Source of the DNA: Pallidibacillus pasinlerensis
GTDB taxonomy: Bacteria; Bacillota; Bacilli; Bacillales; Caldibacillaceae
Assembly: GCF_009996845.1 (NCBI RefSeq)
Contig: NZ_JAACYS010000008.1
Span: 1 to 64,000 of the forward strand
Reading direction: 5' to 3'
DNA length: 64,000 bases
The number at the start of each line of letters is the position of its first letter. Position 1 is the first letter of the stretch. Shown piece by piece: positions 27,669-37,646 of this stretch. The notes below the pieces were generated by a model. The model was given only the letters and a program-made list of their open reading frames with translations. It made no database searches and was not told the DNA's origin. The position numbers and the translations under genes were made by a program.

Positions 27669-29574
27669 CTTGATCCCCTCCTAGTTCGACATGTAATTGT
27701 TGTAATGTTTCGACATGGTTTGTTTTTGAATCGATAAAAAACTTCACACCTAACTCTATCAGTTCGTTTAACATTTCTTTATTTTTCAGTCCTGCTACAA
27801 GGTATGTTTTATCTCGATTTTGTTCAATTGTTTTATAAATTATTGACTTAGCGTTTGCAAATTGATCATCTGTCCCGGCAAATCCGATTATTTTTTCCTT
27901 TGCACCTGAAACTACTGTCGGAATTTCTTCTAAATTAATTTCTTCTTGCAGTGGTTCAGCTAAAATACCTCCACCGGCACAGAAATCTGAGACGAAATCA
28001 GTAACTTTTTTGTAATCTTTTAACAATCCAAGACCTATTAAACCGATTTTTAATTCATTACCTTCTTTAGTTCTTTCATACGCTTTAAAACGTAAATTTT
28101 CATAGGCCTCGCTTAAACGGAATGGTTCAAATTTTTGAGGTTTTGCTTGTTCCCCTTCAATGAAAAACTCTTGAATTGAAGCGTCTTTAGCGATATTTTC
28201 TACTAGTTCATTGAAGGAAATTTGTTTTAATTTTCTTCTATTAGGAACAACCGGTTTTGAAGTGCTTAGTTCTTCGGTTAAATCAACAAATTGATTTGTA
28301 CCGATAAGTTTCGTTTTTCGAGTATAAAAGTCCGCTAACACTTTTTCACGATTTTCATTAATTTGTTGCTGAATTGCATCACTGTTAAACGCTTCCAAAA
28401 ATCCACCCTGATTTTCAATTTGTAAAAAGAGTTGCCAAGATTTTTCAATTAATTCATTTGTTAAATTCTCAATAAAATATGAACCTTGAGCAGGATCTTT
28501 AACATTTGCTAAACTTGACTCTTCACGTAAAAGGTGGTGAATATTACGTGCTACCCGAATACCTAGTTTGCTAGGATTTTCATTTACAGCATCAAACGGA
28601 TGAACTCGTAACGTTTGTACTTGTCCTACTACCGCTGCAAATGCCTCACCACCAGTTCTTAACATATTTGTATAAATATCTAAATTTGATTTATTGATTA
28701 ATGTTGTTTCAGCAAATAAATCAAGTGTCGCCATTGTTTTATCGACATCGTATGCTTCAGCTAACTTATACCATAAGTAACGAATCGCTCTTAGCTTTGC
28801 TATTTCCATAAAGAAATTTGATTGAACATTGAGAGCTACAACGGCTTTTTTGAAAAATTGTTCGATTGGAAAATCCGCATTTTTTAGCTGTTCAATTTGT
28901 TCGACAGCACTAGATAATGTATAGGCAATTTGTTGAACAGCGTTTCCACCTGTTTGTTCAAAAACTCTTCCATCAACAAAAATTGTTTTTAAATTTGGAG
29001 CTTGTTTAGAAAGAGTTTTTATTGAATCAATCCATAATTGGAAAAGATATTTTTCATCATCATTTCCACTTTCAACTTTTGTTCTTACTGGATCGAAACC
29101 TATAAAGCCTTTAATATTGTTATTTTCTACATAATCGAGCAATATTTGATAAAACGGCAGAATTTCTTCCTTACCATCAATAAAAAATGATAATTCGTCA
29201 AAATTTATTTCACTAAATAATTTCCCGATATTATTTTTGTTTAAATCATTTGGAATTTTAATAGATATAGTATTTTGTCCGTATTCGATCGCTTCATGAA
29301 GATTTTTATTAATTTCTTCGATCGATTCACCTATAATTTGTTGAGCGATCTTCCAATCGGATTCATATTCTCCTAAATCAATTTGTTTCTTCGGCAAATC
29401 CGCATTCGTATACAATGGCTTAATTTTTATATCTTCGTAGGTATTTCGTACAAACTCACTTACTGTTTTCCCCTTTAATGATTTATTGGCTACTTCCAAC
29501 CAATCTTCATATGTCCTAGTTGGAAATTGGGCCGTAATTGCTGCTTGCAAATTTCCCCTTTGTAAGTCTTTCAA
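27652..29574 (-). CDS. mutA: Methylmalonyl-CoA mutase, small subunit
   Basis: About 640 residues, homologous to the large subunit but non-catalytic in the known heterodimers. It keeps the barrel ([31 protein letters not shown]), while its C-terminal B12-like domain lacks the D-x-H-x-x-G cobalt ligand, as expected for the small subunit. An ATG at 29589 would make GGGAGGG part of the coding region. That motif is better read as the ribosome-binding site for TTG at 29574 (KDLQRG), so I use TTG. It is first in the operon mutA-mutB-meaB-brxB. Confidence 0.92.
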   Translation of the reverse strand: MKDLQRGNLQAAITAQFPTRTYEDWLEVANKSLKGKTVSEFVRNTYEDIKIKPLYTNADLPKKQIDLGEYESDWKIAQQIIGESIEEINKNLHEAIEYGQNTISIKIPNDLNKNNIGKLFSEINFDELSFFIDGKEEILPFYQILLDYVENNNIKGFIGFDPVRTKVESGNDDEKYLFQLWIDSIKTLSKQAPNLKTIFVDGRVFEQTGGNAVQQIAYTLSSAVEQIEQLKNADFPIEQFFKKAVVALNVQSNFFMEIAKLRAIRYLWYKLAEAYDVDKTMATLDLFAETTLINKSNLDIYTNMLRTGGEAFAAVVGQVQTLRVHPFDAVNENPSKLGIRVARNIHHLLREESSLANVKDPAQGSYFIENLTNELIEKSWQLFLQIENQGGFLEAFNSDAIQQQINENREKVLADFYTRKTKLIGTNQFVDLTEELSTSKPVVPNRRKLKQISFNELVENIAKDASIQEFFIEGEQAKPQKFEPFRLSEAYENLRFKAYERTKEGNELKIGLIGLGLLKDYKKVTDFVSDFCAGGGILAEPLQEEINLEEIPTVVSGAKEKIIGFAGTDDQFANAKSIIYKTIEQNRDKTYLVAGLKNKEMLNELIELGVKFFIDSKTNHVETLQQLHVELGGDQDETGV

Positions 29575-29704
29575 AAAAAACCCTCCCATGTTTCTACTAA
29601 AAATTCACTATATTAATATCTTATATTAAAAACAGGAATTTTTGAAACATTTTAACATTACTAATACTTATAAATGAATGAAATAGATAAAATAAACAAA
29701 AAAA

Positions 29705-29772
29705 CCTCACAATCATTTTATTCTAGCTTAATTAACAGAAAAGCTACACGAAAAACATTAGAGATTGTGAGG
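29705..29772 (-). terminator. Terminator of the bkd operon with a nested hairpin
   Basis: Outer arms CCTCACAATC (29705-29714) and GATTGTGAGG (29763-29772) enclose an inner pair TAGCTT (29724-29729) and AAGCTA (29741-29746). On the minus strand TTTTTTTG follows the outer stem. It lies 24 bases after the bkdB stop. Confidence 0.75.
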
Positions 29773-29795
29773 AATATAATATTTTATTTATAAAA

Positions 29796-31079
29796 TTAAT
29801 ATATACTTGTGTTTTCTTTCGTCATATTTTCTAATATTTCTTTTACTCGTTTTAAAAAAATTCCACAAATTAAGCCATCTAACACACGGTGATCAAGGGA
29901 AAGACATAAATTCACCATATCGCGAACGGCAATCATACCGTTGCTCATTACGACCGGTCGTTTAACGATTGTCTCAACTTGTAAAATAGCTGCCTGTGGA
30001 TAGTTAATCACACCCATTGACTGTATAGACCCAAAGGAACCTGTATTATTGACAGTAAATGTGCCCCCTTGCAAGTCTTCCGATGATAATTTTCCTGTTC
30101 TTACTTTTTCAGTTAGTTCTGTAATTTCTCTGGCGATACCTTTAATCGTTTTTTCATCGGCATGTTTAACAACTGGTGTAAAAAGTGCGTCCTCAGTTGC
30201 AACAGCAACAGATAAGTTGATGTCTTTTTTCTGGATAATTTTATCTCCAGCCCACATACTATTAATTTGTGGAAACTCCTTAAGAGCTTGGGCTACTGCT
30301 TTTACGAAAAATGGAAAATAGGTTAATTTAAAGCCTTCTTTTTGTAAAAACTCATCTTTTATTTCATCACGGTATTGGACAAGATTTGTCACATCAACTT
30401 CAACCATCATCCATGCGTGCGGGATTTCTTGTTTAGATCTAATCATATTTGTTGCTATTGCTTTTCTGACAGCATTTACAGGAATTTCAACATCTCCAGG
30501 TTTAGTTGAATAAGTAGATGCAACTGGCTTTATTTCTTTCTCTTCAGGTAATGAAGCATCAGTTTTTACAGGCTTTTGTACAGTAGATGTATCAGATGCC
30601 ACACTTTCCTCTTTAATTCCTGCTTCTTTTCTTTTCTCAATATAATGTAATACATCTTTCCTCGTAATTCGTCCGCTTTTTCCAGTTCCGATAATTTTCG
30701 ATAAATCTACATCATGTTCTTGAGATAGTCGTAAAACCGCTGGTGAGTACCGTTTTTTTTGTGGTTCAGATTTCACTTCTTCAACCACATCTGTAGTTAC
30801 AACTTCGATTTTATTTTCGGCAACAACTTGTTCACTCGTTTCTGTTTCAATTGTACATAATGTCTCTCCTACCCCTACCGTTTTTCCTTCTTCGACAATA
30901 ATTTCTTTTATGACTCCAGAGAAGGTAGATGGAACTTCCGCTGTTACTTTATCTGTTATCACTTCAGCAAGAGGATCATACTTATTTACTTTCGTTCCAA
31001 CTGATACGAGCCATTGACTAATTGTTCCTTCCGTAACACTTTCCCCGAGCTGAGGCATTGTAATCTTTTCTAATCCCAC
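29796..31079 (-). CDS. bkdB: Branched-chain keto-acid dehydrogenase E2 (dihydrolipoyl acyltransferase)
   Basis: A 427-residue E2 core. The lipoyl domain (residues 1-80) has the lipoylated lysine in VITDKVTAEV. The peripheral E1/E3-binding domain is around residues 110-150 (RYSPAVLRLSQEH, GKSGRITRKDVL). The catalytic acyltransferase domain has HRVLDG near the C-terminus. It forms the core of the complex that turns branched 2-oxo acids into acyl-CoAs for branched fatty acids or catabolism. It is the last gene of the bkd operon, 17 bases after bkdAB. Confidence 0.95.
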   Translation of the reverse strand: MGLEKITMPQLGESVTEGTISQWLVSVGTKVNKYDPLAEVITDKVTAEVPSTFSGVIKEIIVEEGKTVGVGETLCTIETETSEQVVAENKIEVVTTDVVEEVKSEPQKKRYSPAVLRLSQEHDVDLSKIIGTGKSGRITRKDVLHYIEKRKEAGIKEESVASDTSTVQKPVKTDASLPEEKEIKPVASTYSTKPGDVEIPVNAVRKAIATNMIRSKQEIPHAWMMVEVDVTNLVQYRDEIKDEFLQKEGFKLTYFPFFVKAVAQALKEFPQINSMWAGDKIIQKKDINLSVAVATEDALFTPVVKHADEKTIKGIAREITELTEKVRTGKLSSEDLQGGTFTVNNTGSFGSIQSMGVINYPQAAILQVETIVKRPVVMSNGMIAVRDMVNLCLSLDHRVLDGLICGIFLKRVKEILENMTKENTSIY

Positions 31080-31096
31080 AATTGCTTCCTCCTCTC

Positions 31097-32080
31097 CTAA
31101 AATTCCGCTAACTCTCTCATTGCATTTTCAATCTTTTCTGGGTTCATCATGAAAAACTTCTCCATCGTTGGCGCAAACGGCATAGCAGGAACATCTGGAC
31201 CTGCTAATCGCATTATTGGTGCATCTAAATCAAACAAACAATGTTCAGCAATAATTGCAGAAACTTCACTCATAACACTACCTTCTTTATTATCTTCAGT
31301 TACTAACAACACTTTTCCTGTTTTTGCAGCCGCTTCGATAATCGCTTCTTTATCTAACGGATACACTGTTCGTAAATCAAGTATATGTGCAGATATATCT
31401 TCTTGGGCAAGCTTTTCAGCTGCTTGTAGGGCAAAGTGTACACATAATCCATATGTTATTACGGTAATATCGTCGCCTTCCCGCTTAACATCTGCTTTTC
31501 CAATCGGTAAAACATAATCTTCTTCAGGAACTTCACCCTTTATTAAACGATAAGCTCGTTTATGTTCAAAAAACAGCACTGGATCATCATCACGAATTGC
31601 TGCCTTCAACAATCCTTTTACATCATAAGGAGTTGAAGGCATAACAATTTTTAAACCTGGCTGATTTGCAAAAATCGCTTCTACTGATTGTGAATGATAT
31701 AAACCACCATGTACGCCACCACCATATGGGGCACGAATAACAACAGGGCAATGCCAATCATTGTTTGAACGATAACGAATTCTTGCAGCTTCGGAAATAA
31801 TTTGGTTTACAGCTGGCATGATAAAATCGGCAAACTGCATTTCACCAACCGGACGCATTCCATACATCGCTGCACCAATTGCAACACCGGCAATGGCAGA
31901 TTCCGTAAGTGGTGTATCAATTACACGTTCCTCTCCGAATTGTTCATATAAGCCTTGGGTTGCTTTAAATACACCACCCTTTCTACCAACATCTTCTCCC
32001 AAAATAAAGACATTTTCGTCTCGTTCCATTTCTTCACGAATCGCCTGCGTAACCGCTTCAATATATGAAATAACTGGCAT
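31097..32080 (-). CDS. bkdAB: Branched-chain keto-acid dehydrogenase E1 beta
   Basis: The 327-residue beta subunit of 2-oxoisovalerate dehydrogenase. Typical blocks are EDVGRKGGVFKAT, DTPLTESAIAGVAIGAA, EMQFADFIMPAVNQI, RAPYGGGVHGG and DLRTVYPLD. It pairs with the alpha subunit encoded 12 bases upstream to bind thiamine diphosphate and decarboxylate the 2-oxo acids of valine, leucine and isoleucine. Confidence 0.96.
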   Translation of the reverse strand: MPVISYIEAVTQAIREEMERDENVFILGEDVGRKGGVFKATQGLYEQFGEERVIDTPLTESAIAGVAIGAAMYGMRPVGEMQFADFIMPAVNQIISEAARIRYRSNNDWHCPVVIRAPYGGGVHGGLYHSQSVEAIFANQPGLKIVMPSTPYDVKGLLKAAIRDDDPVLFFEHKRAYRLIKGEVPEEDYVLPIGKADVKREGDDITVITYGLCVHFALQAAEKLAQEDISAHILDLRTVYPLDKEAIIEAAAKTGKVLLVTEDNKEGSVMSEVSAIIAEHCLFDLDAPIMRLAGPDVPAMPFAPTMEKFFMMNPEKIENAMRELAEF

Positions 32081-32092
32081 TAAATATCCCTC

Positions 32093-33085
32093 CTATTCTT
32101 TGTATACATATTTTAAAGCGTCTTCTGGTTTCGCATATGGGGCTTGGTCTGCGTAATCTGTCGCATCGTTTACAATTCCTTTAATTTTTTCTTCTAACTC
32201 TTTCACTTTCGTTTCATTTAATACTCCGACATCATATAAATATTTTCCAAACGTGAAAATCGGATCCTTTTCTCTAGCTTCTTTTACTTCCTCAGGATTT
32301 CGATATGCCCGATCATCATCATCACTGGAATGGGCCGTTAAACGAATTGTAAGCGCTTCAATTAATGTCGGTCCTTTACCTTTAATGGCACGTTCCCTTG
32401 CTTCTTTTACAACACTATATACTTCTAACGGGTCACTGCCATCAACTTTATATCCAGGCATTCCATAGCCTTCTGCACGGTCCGCAACACTTTTCGTTGC
32501 TACTTGCTTTTCTATAGGAACAGATATTGCATATTGGTTATTTTGACACATGAAAATTACAGGTAATTTATGAACACCGGCAAAGTTTAATCCTTCATGG
32601 AAATCACCTTGGTTTGATGATCCTTCTCCAAAGGTAGTGAAGGCAACAAAATTTTGTTTTTTCATTTTTGCAGCTAACGCAAAACCAACTGCATGAGGTA
32701 CTTGTGTCGTTACTGGTGAAGATCCTGTTACTATCCGATTTTTCTTTTGGCCAAAGTGGCTCGACATTTGTCTTCCTCCAGAACTTGGATCTTCATCCTT
32801 TGCAAAGGCACCTAGCATTATTTCTCGAGGAGTCATACCAAAGGCAAGGACGAACGTAAGATCCCGGTAATATGGCAGAAGATAATCTTTACTTCGGTCC
32901 AATGCGAAGGCTGCACCTATTTGTGCTCCTTCATGACCTTGACCTGAAATTACAAATGGAATTTTACCGGAACGGTTTAATAGCCACATACGTTCATCAA
33001 GTTTTCGAGCAAGCACCATATATTCATACATTTCTAAAACATCATTGTCACTTAAACCGAGCTTTTGGTGACGATTTTCAACCAT
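32093..33085 (-). CDS. bkdAA: Branched-chain keto-acid dehydrogenase E1 alpha
   Basis: The 330-residue alpha subunit. The thiamine-diphosphate motif runs from GEGSSNQGDFHEG to CQNNQYAIS, with GEG in place of the usual GDG. The phosphorylation-loop region (TAHSSDDDDRAYR) and SSGGRQMSSHFG are conserved, and the length is normal. It sits between lpdV and bkdAB in the operon order shared with B. subtilis. Confidence 0.95.
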   Translation of the reverse strand: MVENRHQKLGLSDNDVLEMYEYMVLARKLDERMWLLNRSGKIPFVISGQGHEGAQIGAAFALDRSKDYLLPYYRDLTFVLAFGMTPREIMLGAFAKDEDPSSGGRQMSSHFGQKKNRIVTGSSPVTTQVPHAVGFALAAKMKKQNFVAFTTFGEGSSNQGDFHEGLNFAGVHKLPVIFMCQNNQYAISVPIEKQVATKSVADRAEGYGMPGYKVDGSDPLEVYSVVKEARERAIKGKGPTLIEALTIRLTAHSSDDDDRAYRNPEEVKEAREKDPIFTFGKYLYDVGVLNETKVKELEEKIKGIVNDATDYADQAPYAKPEDALKYVYKE

Positions 33086-33118
33086 CTATTAAAGCCCCCT
33101 TTATTCATTTTTATAAAA

Positions 33119-34540
33119 TTATCCATGAATCGCCTTTCCATCAACAGCTAAACTGACTTCCGCAAAAGCTTCTGATAATGTTGGATGTGGATGTATAGTT
33201 TCAGCAATTTCCCACGGTGTTGCTTCCAACAATGTTGCTAAACTTGCTTCCGAGATTAATTCTGTTACTTGATTACCAATTAGATGAATACCTAATAAAT
33301 CATCAGTTTTTTCATCGGCAATCATTTTAATAAAGCCGTCAGAATTTCCATTAACTAAAGCTTTACCAATTGCTTTAAATGGAATTTTGCCAACTTTAAT
33401 GGAAAATCCTTGATTCTTTGCTTCCTGTTCAGTAAAACCGATACTTGCTACTTCAGGATTTGAGTAAATACATCTTGGCACTTGCCGTTCAGTAAATAAC
33501 GTCGGTTTTAAACCTGCCATATGTTCAACTGCGATTATTCCTTCTCGGCTCGCGACATGAGCAAGTTGTATCCCACCTATACAATCTCCTATAGCATAAA
33601 TATGAGATTCTTTCGTTTGATAAAAATCATTAACTGCAATTTTCCCATTATTAGCTTCGATTTCTGTATTTTCTAAACCGAGATCATTGATGTTTGCCGT
33701 ACGTCCGACGGATACTACAAGTTTTTCTGCTTCTAACACTAGCTTTTCATCCTTTAAATCGATTTGAATTTTCACGCCATTTGACTTTTCCAATGTATCT
33801 GGTAAAACATTTGCACTAGTATAAACTTGTACTCCCTTTTTCTTTAAACTTCTCGTCATTTCTTTACTTATATCTTCATCTTCTGTAGGAATAAGTCGAT
33901 TGGCATATTCAACAATAGTAACTTCAACATTAAAATCAGCTAACATCGATGCAAATTCAACACCGATTACACCACCACCAATGATAATCATCGATTTCGG
34001 TAATTTTTCCAAATTTAAACAGTCATCAGAAGACAAAATTAAATCGCCATCAAATTCAATCCCATCTAATTGTTTTGGTCTTGAACCCGTTGCGATTAAC
34101 ACATTTTTCGGTATTAACATTTCATTTTCACTACCATCGTTCATTTCAACAGATACAGTTCCAGGCATCGGTGAAAAGATTGATGGTCCTAAAATTCGCC
34201 CAGTCCCATAATATACATCCATTTTTCCTTTATTCATTAAAAGTTTGATTCCCTGATGTAATTGATTCGTCACTTCATTTTTTCGTTGTTGAACTTTTGA
34301 AAAATTCACATCAGTAATTTCCAATGAAATACCAAATTGTTCACTATTTTTAATTGTCCGAAATACTTCTGCACTGCGTAATAGCGTTTTTGTTGGAATA
34401 CATCCGGAATGAAGACATGTACCACCTAATTTGTTTTTTTCCACAATGGCAGTTTTTAGACCAAGTTGACTGGCACGAATGGCTGCGACATATCCTCCTG
34501 GTCCGCTTCCTATAACGACTAAATCATATTCTTTTGCCAT
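33119..34540 (-). CDS. lpdV: Dihydrolipoamide dehydrogenase (E3) of the branched-chain complex
   Basis: A 473-residue FAD flavoprotein that reoxidises the lipoyl arm. The FAD site is VIGSGPGGYVAA, the redox disulfide is GGTCLHSGCIPTK, the NAD site is IIGGGVIGVEFA, and the catalytic His-Glu dyad is in HPHPTLSEAFAE. Its place in the bkd operon marks it as the branched-chain-specific E3, distinct from the pyruvate dehydrogenase E3 expected elsewhere. It starts after a short hairpin that separates it from bcd. Confidence 0.95.
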   Translation of the reverse strand: MAKEYDLVVIGSGPGGYVAAIRASQLGLKTAIVEKNKLGGTCLHSGCIPTKTLLRSAEVFRTIKNSEQFGISLEITDVNFSKVQQRKNEVTNQLHQGIKLLMNKGKMDVYYGTGRILGPSIFSPMPGTVSVEMNDGSENEMLIPKNVLIATGSRPKQLDGIEFDGDLILSSDDCLNLEKLPKSMIIIGGGVIGVEFASMLADFNVEVTIVEYANRLIPTEDEDISKEMTRSLKKKGVQVYTSANVLPDTLEKSNGVKIQIDLKDEKLVLEAEKLVVSVGRTANINDLGLENTEIEANNGKIAVNDFYQTKESHIYAIGDCIGGIQLAHVASREGIIAVEHMAGLKPTLFTERQVPRCIYSNPEVASIGFTEQEAKNQGFSIKVGKIPFKAIGKALVNGNSDGFIKMIADEKTDDLLGIHLIGNQVTELISEASLATLLEATPWEIAETIHPHPTLSEAFAEVSLAVDGKAIHG

Positions 34541-34579
34541 AGTTTACCTCCTATATCGGGATTTGCATTCTATAAGAAA

Positions 34580-34599
34580 GCTCTCAAACAAATGAGAGC
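34580..34599 (-). terminator. Weak terminator between bcd and lpdV
   Basis: A 7-bp stem, GCTCTCA (34580-34586) with TGAGAGC (34593-34599), is followed on the minus strand by TTTCTT. Since the operon continues, it probably acts as a partial terminator that lowers lpdV-bkdB relative to bcd, or as an mRNA-processing boundary. Confidence 0.55.
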
Positions 34600-34613
34600 C
34601 TAAACATTATCCA

Positions 34614-35723
34614 TTAACGATTTGTTCGGTATGCTAATATATTTTTTTCATTTCGTAAAAAAGTCGTTCTTGAATCTCTAACTTTTTGAATCCGTTCTTC
34701 TGCCATACGACCTGCGGCTACGTACGTAGGAATATTATCACGTTTAGCTATTTCAAAAACCCGTTTCGTATTTGTATATATTTGTTCTACTTTTCTCATA
34801 GCCCGCTCACGATTATAACCAAATAATTCATCAGCAACGTTAATTACTCCACCAGCATTTACAACATAATCCGGTGCATAAACTATACCCAATTCATTTA
34901 ATTTATCTCCGTGACGATCTTCTTTTAATTGGTTATTGGCAGAGCCAGCAATCACTTTAGCTTTTAATTGTGGTATCGTATCATCATTTATGATTCCACC
35001 TAATGCACAAGGAGAAAAAACATCACATTCAACGCTGTAGATGTCATTAGGATCTACTGCTTTTGCTCCAAAGGCTTCTACTGCCCTTTTTACTGCATCT
35101 TCATTTATATCCGATACAATTAAATTTGCGCCTTCATCATGCAAATACTTACATAAATTATAAGCAACACTTCCCACACCTTGAACTGCAACTGTTTTAC
35201 CTTCTAATGATGCATCACCAAAATATTCTTCAACAGCTGCTTTCATTCCTTTATAGAGACCATAGGCTGTTACTGGAGATGGATTCCCTGATGATCCAAA
35301 CTCTGGTGAAATTCCTGTAACATAATCAGTCTCTTCATAAATAATATCCATATCCTTTTCTGTTGTACCAACATCTTCAGCAGTTATATAACGACCGTTT
35401 AGCCCTTGCACAAAGCGGCCAAAAGCACGGAACATTTCTTCATTTTTATCTTTTCGTGGATCACCAATTAAAACCGTTTTTCCTCCGCCAAGATTCAACC
35501 CAGCAGCTGCGTTTTTATAAGTCATTCCTCTAGCTAGTCTTAAAGCATCAATAATGGCTTCTTCTTCACTTTCATAATTCCACATACGAAGTCCGCCTAA
35601 TGCAGGACCTAAAGTTGTATCATGAATTGCAATAATGGCCTTTAATCCAGAATTTTTATCTTGTACAAAATGCAATTCTTCATAATCATATTTCTCCATC
35701 TCTTTGAAAATTTCTAGTCTCAT
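34614..35723 (-). CDS. bcd: Leucine dehydrogenase (branched-chain amino-acid dehydrogenase)
   Basis: An NAD-dependent oxidative deaminase of about 369 residues that turns leucine, valine and isoleucine into 2-oxo acids, the substrates of the dehydrogenase encoded next. The substrate site is [10 protein letters not shown], catalytic Lys is in [11 protein letters not shown], and the NAD fold is [13 protein letters not shown]. An open frame extends to 35852, but the ATG at 35723 follows AAAGGAGA, begins MRLEIFKEM as known enzymes do, and the sigma-54 promoter lies inside the extension, so the longer start is wrong. First gene of the bkd operon. Confidence 0.94.
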   Translation of the reverse strand: MRLEIFKEMEKYDYEELHFVQDKNSGLKAIIAIHDTTLGPALGGLRMWNYESEEEAIIDALRLARGMTYKNAAAGLNLGGGKTVLIGDPRKDKNEEMFRAFGRFVQGLNGRYITAEDVGTTEKDMDIIYEETDYVTGISPEFGSSGNPSPVTAYGLYKGMKAAVEEYFGDASLEGKTVAVQGVGSVAYNLCKYLHDEGANLIVSDINEDAVKRAVEAFGAKAVDPNDIYSVECDVFSPCALGGIINDDTIPQLKAKVIAGSANNQLKEDRHGDKLNELGIVYAPDYVVNAGGVINVADELFGYNRERAMRKVEQIYTNTKRVFEIAKRDNIPTYVAAGRMAEERIQKVRDSRTTFLRNEKNILAYRTNR

Positions 35724-35770
35724 CTTTTTCTCTCTCCTTTTTAGTAAAACTTCACCTGTCATTTTATAAG

Positions 35771-35788
35771 ATGCAAGATTTGTGCCAA
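35771..35788 (-). promoter_or_regulatory. Sigma-54 (SigL) -24/-12 promoter of the bkd operon
   Basis: On the minus strand TTGGCACAAATCTTGCAT matches the -24/-12 consensus (TTGGCAC, five bases, TTGCW) completely. It is 48 bases before the bcd start and just downstream of the gene for a sigma-54 activator. Confidence 0.93.
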
Positions 35789-35828
35789 TATTTTGAAAGC
35801 GTTTTCTTTGGGTTTTAGTGATTCTCTG

Positions 35829-35876
35829 TGCAACTTTTTGCAAACAATGCACAATTCTTCATGCAAAATTTTGCAT
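35829..35876. promoter_or_regulatory. Candidate BkdR upstream activating sites (TGCA half-site array)
   Basis: Five TGCA half-sites start at 35829, 35839, 35848, 35862 and 35872. They form TGCAACTTTTTGCA and the perfect palindrome ATGCAAAATTTTGCAT (35861-35876). Spacing is close to one helical turn except for one 14-base step. The array is 50-95 bases upstream of the -24/-12 promoter, and its far end encodes the last residues of BkdR. Confidence 0.6.
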
Positions 35877-37550
35877 TTTTTCCAGTTTATAATACAAGCT
35901 ACGGATTGAAATCCCTAACTCCTTCGCTGCATTTGTTTTATTTCCACGATGCTTTTGTAATACTTCCTTAATTATTTTCATTTCATAATCAGCAAGCATT
36001 TTTTGTAATGTTTCTGTTTTTTCTAGCACGGCTGTCTGTTTATAAACTGGTTGTGAACTTTTAGCAAGTGGAGGCAAATGCTCTTTTTTAATAACTGCTT
36101 CATTATAATTCATAAAAATAATTGCTCTTCCCAAAATGTTCTCTAATTCTCTCACATTACCTGGCCAATGATATTGTTGTAAAATTGTAATGGCATCTTT
36201 TTCGATAACTTCTACGTTTCGACCATAATCATGATTAATTTTTTGTATTAGTCGATGACATAACTTAGGTACATCTTCCAACCGCTCTCTTAACGGTGGT
36301 ATATGAATCGGAATTCGATTGAGACGATAATATAAATCTTCGCGGAAGTTTCCGTTTTCTATTTCCTTTTCCAAATGTTTATTTGTCGCAGCAATGATTC
36401 GTACATCTACTGGGATTGGCTTTGTTCCACCTACTCTAATAATTTCCTTTTCTTGTAGAACCCGTAATAGTTTAACTTGCATTTGTGACGATAATTCACC
36501 GATTTCATCTAGGAAGATACTCCCGTTATTCGCTTCTTCAAATAATCCTTTCTTTCCTCCCCGTTTTGCACCAGAAAAGGCGCCTTCTTCATAACCAAAC
36601 AATTCACTTTCTAACAAGGATTCAGGAATCGCCGCACAATTGACACGGATAAAGTTATTGTATTTTCGATCACTTTCATTATGTATAGCGTGAGCAAATA
36701 ATTCCTTACCGGTTCCCGATTCCCCTCTTAATAAAACAGTAGCTGGTGTTTTAGCCGCTTTTCTTGCTTGTTCAATTGCAATAACGATTTCATCTGTCGT
36801 GCCTACAATATCTTCAAAAGTGTATTTAGCTTCTAATGTACGAATTCTTTCCTTCGCCTTTTCCAATTCGGTAGTTAACTCTCGAATTTCAGACATATCA
36901 TGAATGACTGCAACACTACCTTTTAATTTACCATTGGTTATAATTGGTGCTACATTGACTACCACCTCCTTTTTATGTGGTCCGACTAGCATCTTCGCAC
37001 CTCTTACAGGTTTTCTTGTTTTTAAAACTTGGAGATGCATACTTTCACCACGGTATATATCAGTAGTCGCTGGCTTACCGATAATTTCATTTTCTGTTAG
37101 TCCGGTTAAACGAGTATAGGCTGGGTTAATTAAAATCCCAATTCCCTTTTCATCTACAACCGAAATTGCATCATCACTCGAGTGGATAATTGCTTCTAAC
37201 ATTGTACGCATTTCATTTAAATCATCCGTTTTTTTCGTTAATTGGCGGATTGCCTCTTTCTGTTTTAAGATTAGGGACAAAATCGGCTCACAGATGATCA
37301 TTTTGCTTTTAATCTTGGGATTGGGGATATCCTTGTTTTCAGTTGTATTAAAGACGACATGTATATCCTTTTCCATATTATTAGAAAAGTTCATAGCGGT
37401 CGGTACGCCTAATTTTTCAGCTGCTAATAATCCCGGTGCACTTTTATCCTGATCAATAATAGCTACAATGTTAAAATCCTTTTCCTTATGTAAAATTTCT
37501 AATATGGCTAATCCTTTTTCACCCGCACCTAAAATTACTACATTTTGCAT
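35859..37550 (-). CDS. bkdR: Sigma-54-dependent activator of branched-chain catabolism
   Basis: About 563 residues. In order: an N-terminal Rossmann-like region ([18 protein letters not shown], residues 1-95), a PAS domain (about 110-220, [17 protein letters not shown]), an AAA+ domain with Walker [11 protein letters not shown], the sigma-54 contact loop GAFSGA (usually GAFTGA) and Walker [10 protein letters not shown], then a Fis-type helix-turn-helix ([20 protein letters not shown]). It should activate the adjacent -24/-12 promoter in response to branched-chain amino or keto acids. AGGGGGGTG supports ATG at 37550 over ATG at 37571. The nucleotide-binding-like N-terminus may be a second sensor. 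Confidence 0.92.
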   Translation of the reverse strand: MQNVVILGAGEKGLAILEILHKEKDFNIVAIIDQDKSAPGLLAAEKLGVPTAMNFSNNMEKDIHVVFNTTENKDIPNPKIKSKMIICEPILSLILKQKEAIRQLTKKTDDLNEMRTMLEAIIHSSDDAISVVDEKGIGILINPAYTRLTGLTENEIIGKPATTDIYRGESMHLQVLKTRKPVRGAKMLVGPHKKEVVVNVAPIITNGKLKGSVAVIHDMSEIRELTTELEKAKERIRTLEAKYTFEDIVGTTDEIVIAIEQARKAAKTPATVLLRGESGTGKELFAHAIHNESDRKYNNFIRVNCAAIPESLLESELFGYEEGAFSGAKRGGKKGLFEEANNGSIFLDEIGELSSQMQVKLLRVLQEKEIIRVGGTKPIPVDVRIIAATNKHLEKEIENGNFREDLYYRLNRIPIHIPPLRERLEDVPKLCHRLIQKINHDYGRNVEVIEKDAITILQQYHWPGNVRELENILGRAIIFMNYNEAVIKKEHLPPLAKSSQPVYKQTAVLEKTETLQKMLADYEMKIIKEVLQKHRGNKTNAAKELGISIRSLYYKLEKMQNFA

Positions 37551-37581
37551 TGAAACACCCCCTATTTCCATTTTAAAATTC

Positions 37582-37610
37582 TTGACAATTTAGATAATTT
37601 AAACCATAGT
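37582..37610 (+). promoter_or_regulatory. Predicted promoter of the DUF2627 gene
   Basis: A perfect TTGACA (37582-37587) and CATAGT (37605-37610) with a 17-base spacer, 36 bases before the start codon. Confidence 0.5.
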
Positions 37611-37646
37611 CAATATATAGAATATTACATTGAAAGGAATAACAAA

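Noticed and set aside
35724-35852. N-terminal extension of leucine dehydrogenase
   Set aside because: It contains the sigma-54 promoter, does not match known enzyme N-termini, and a proper ribosome-binding site marks the start at 35723.
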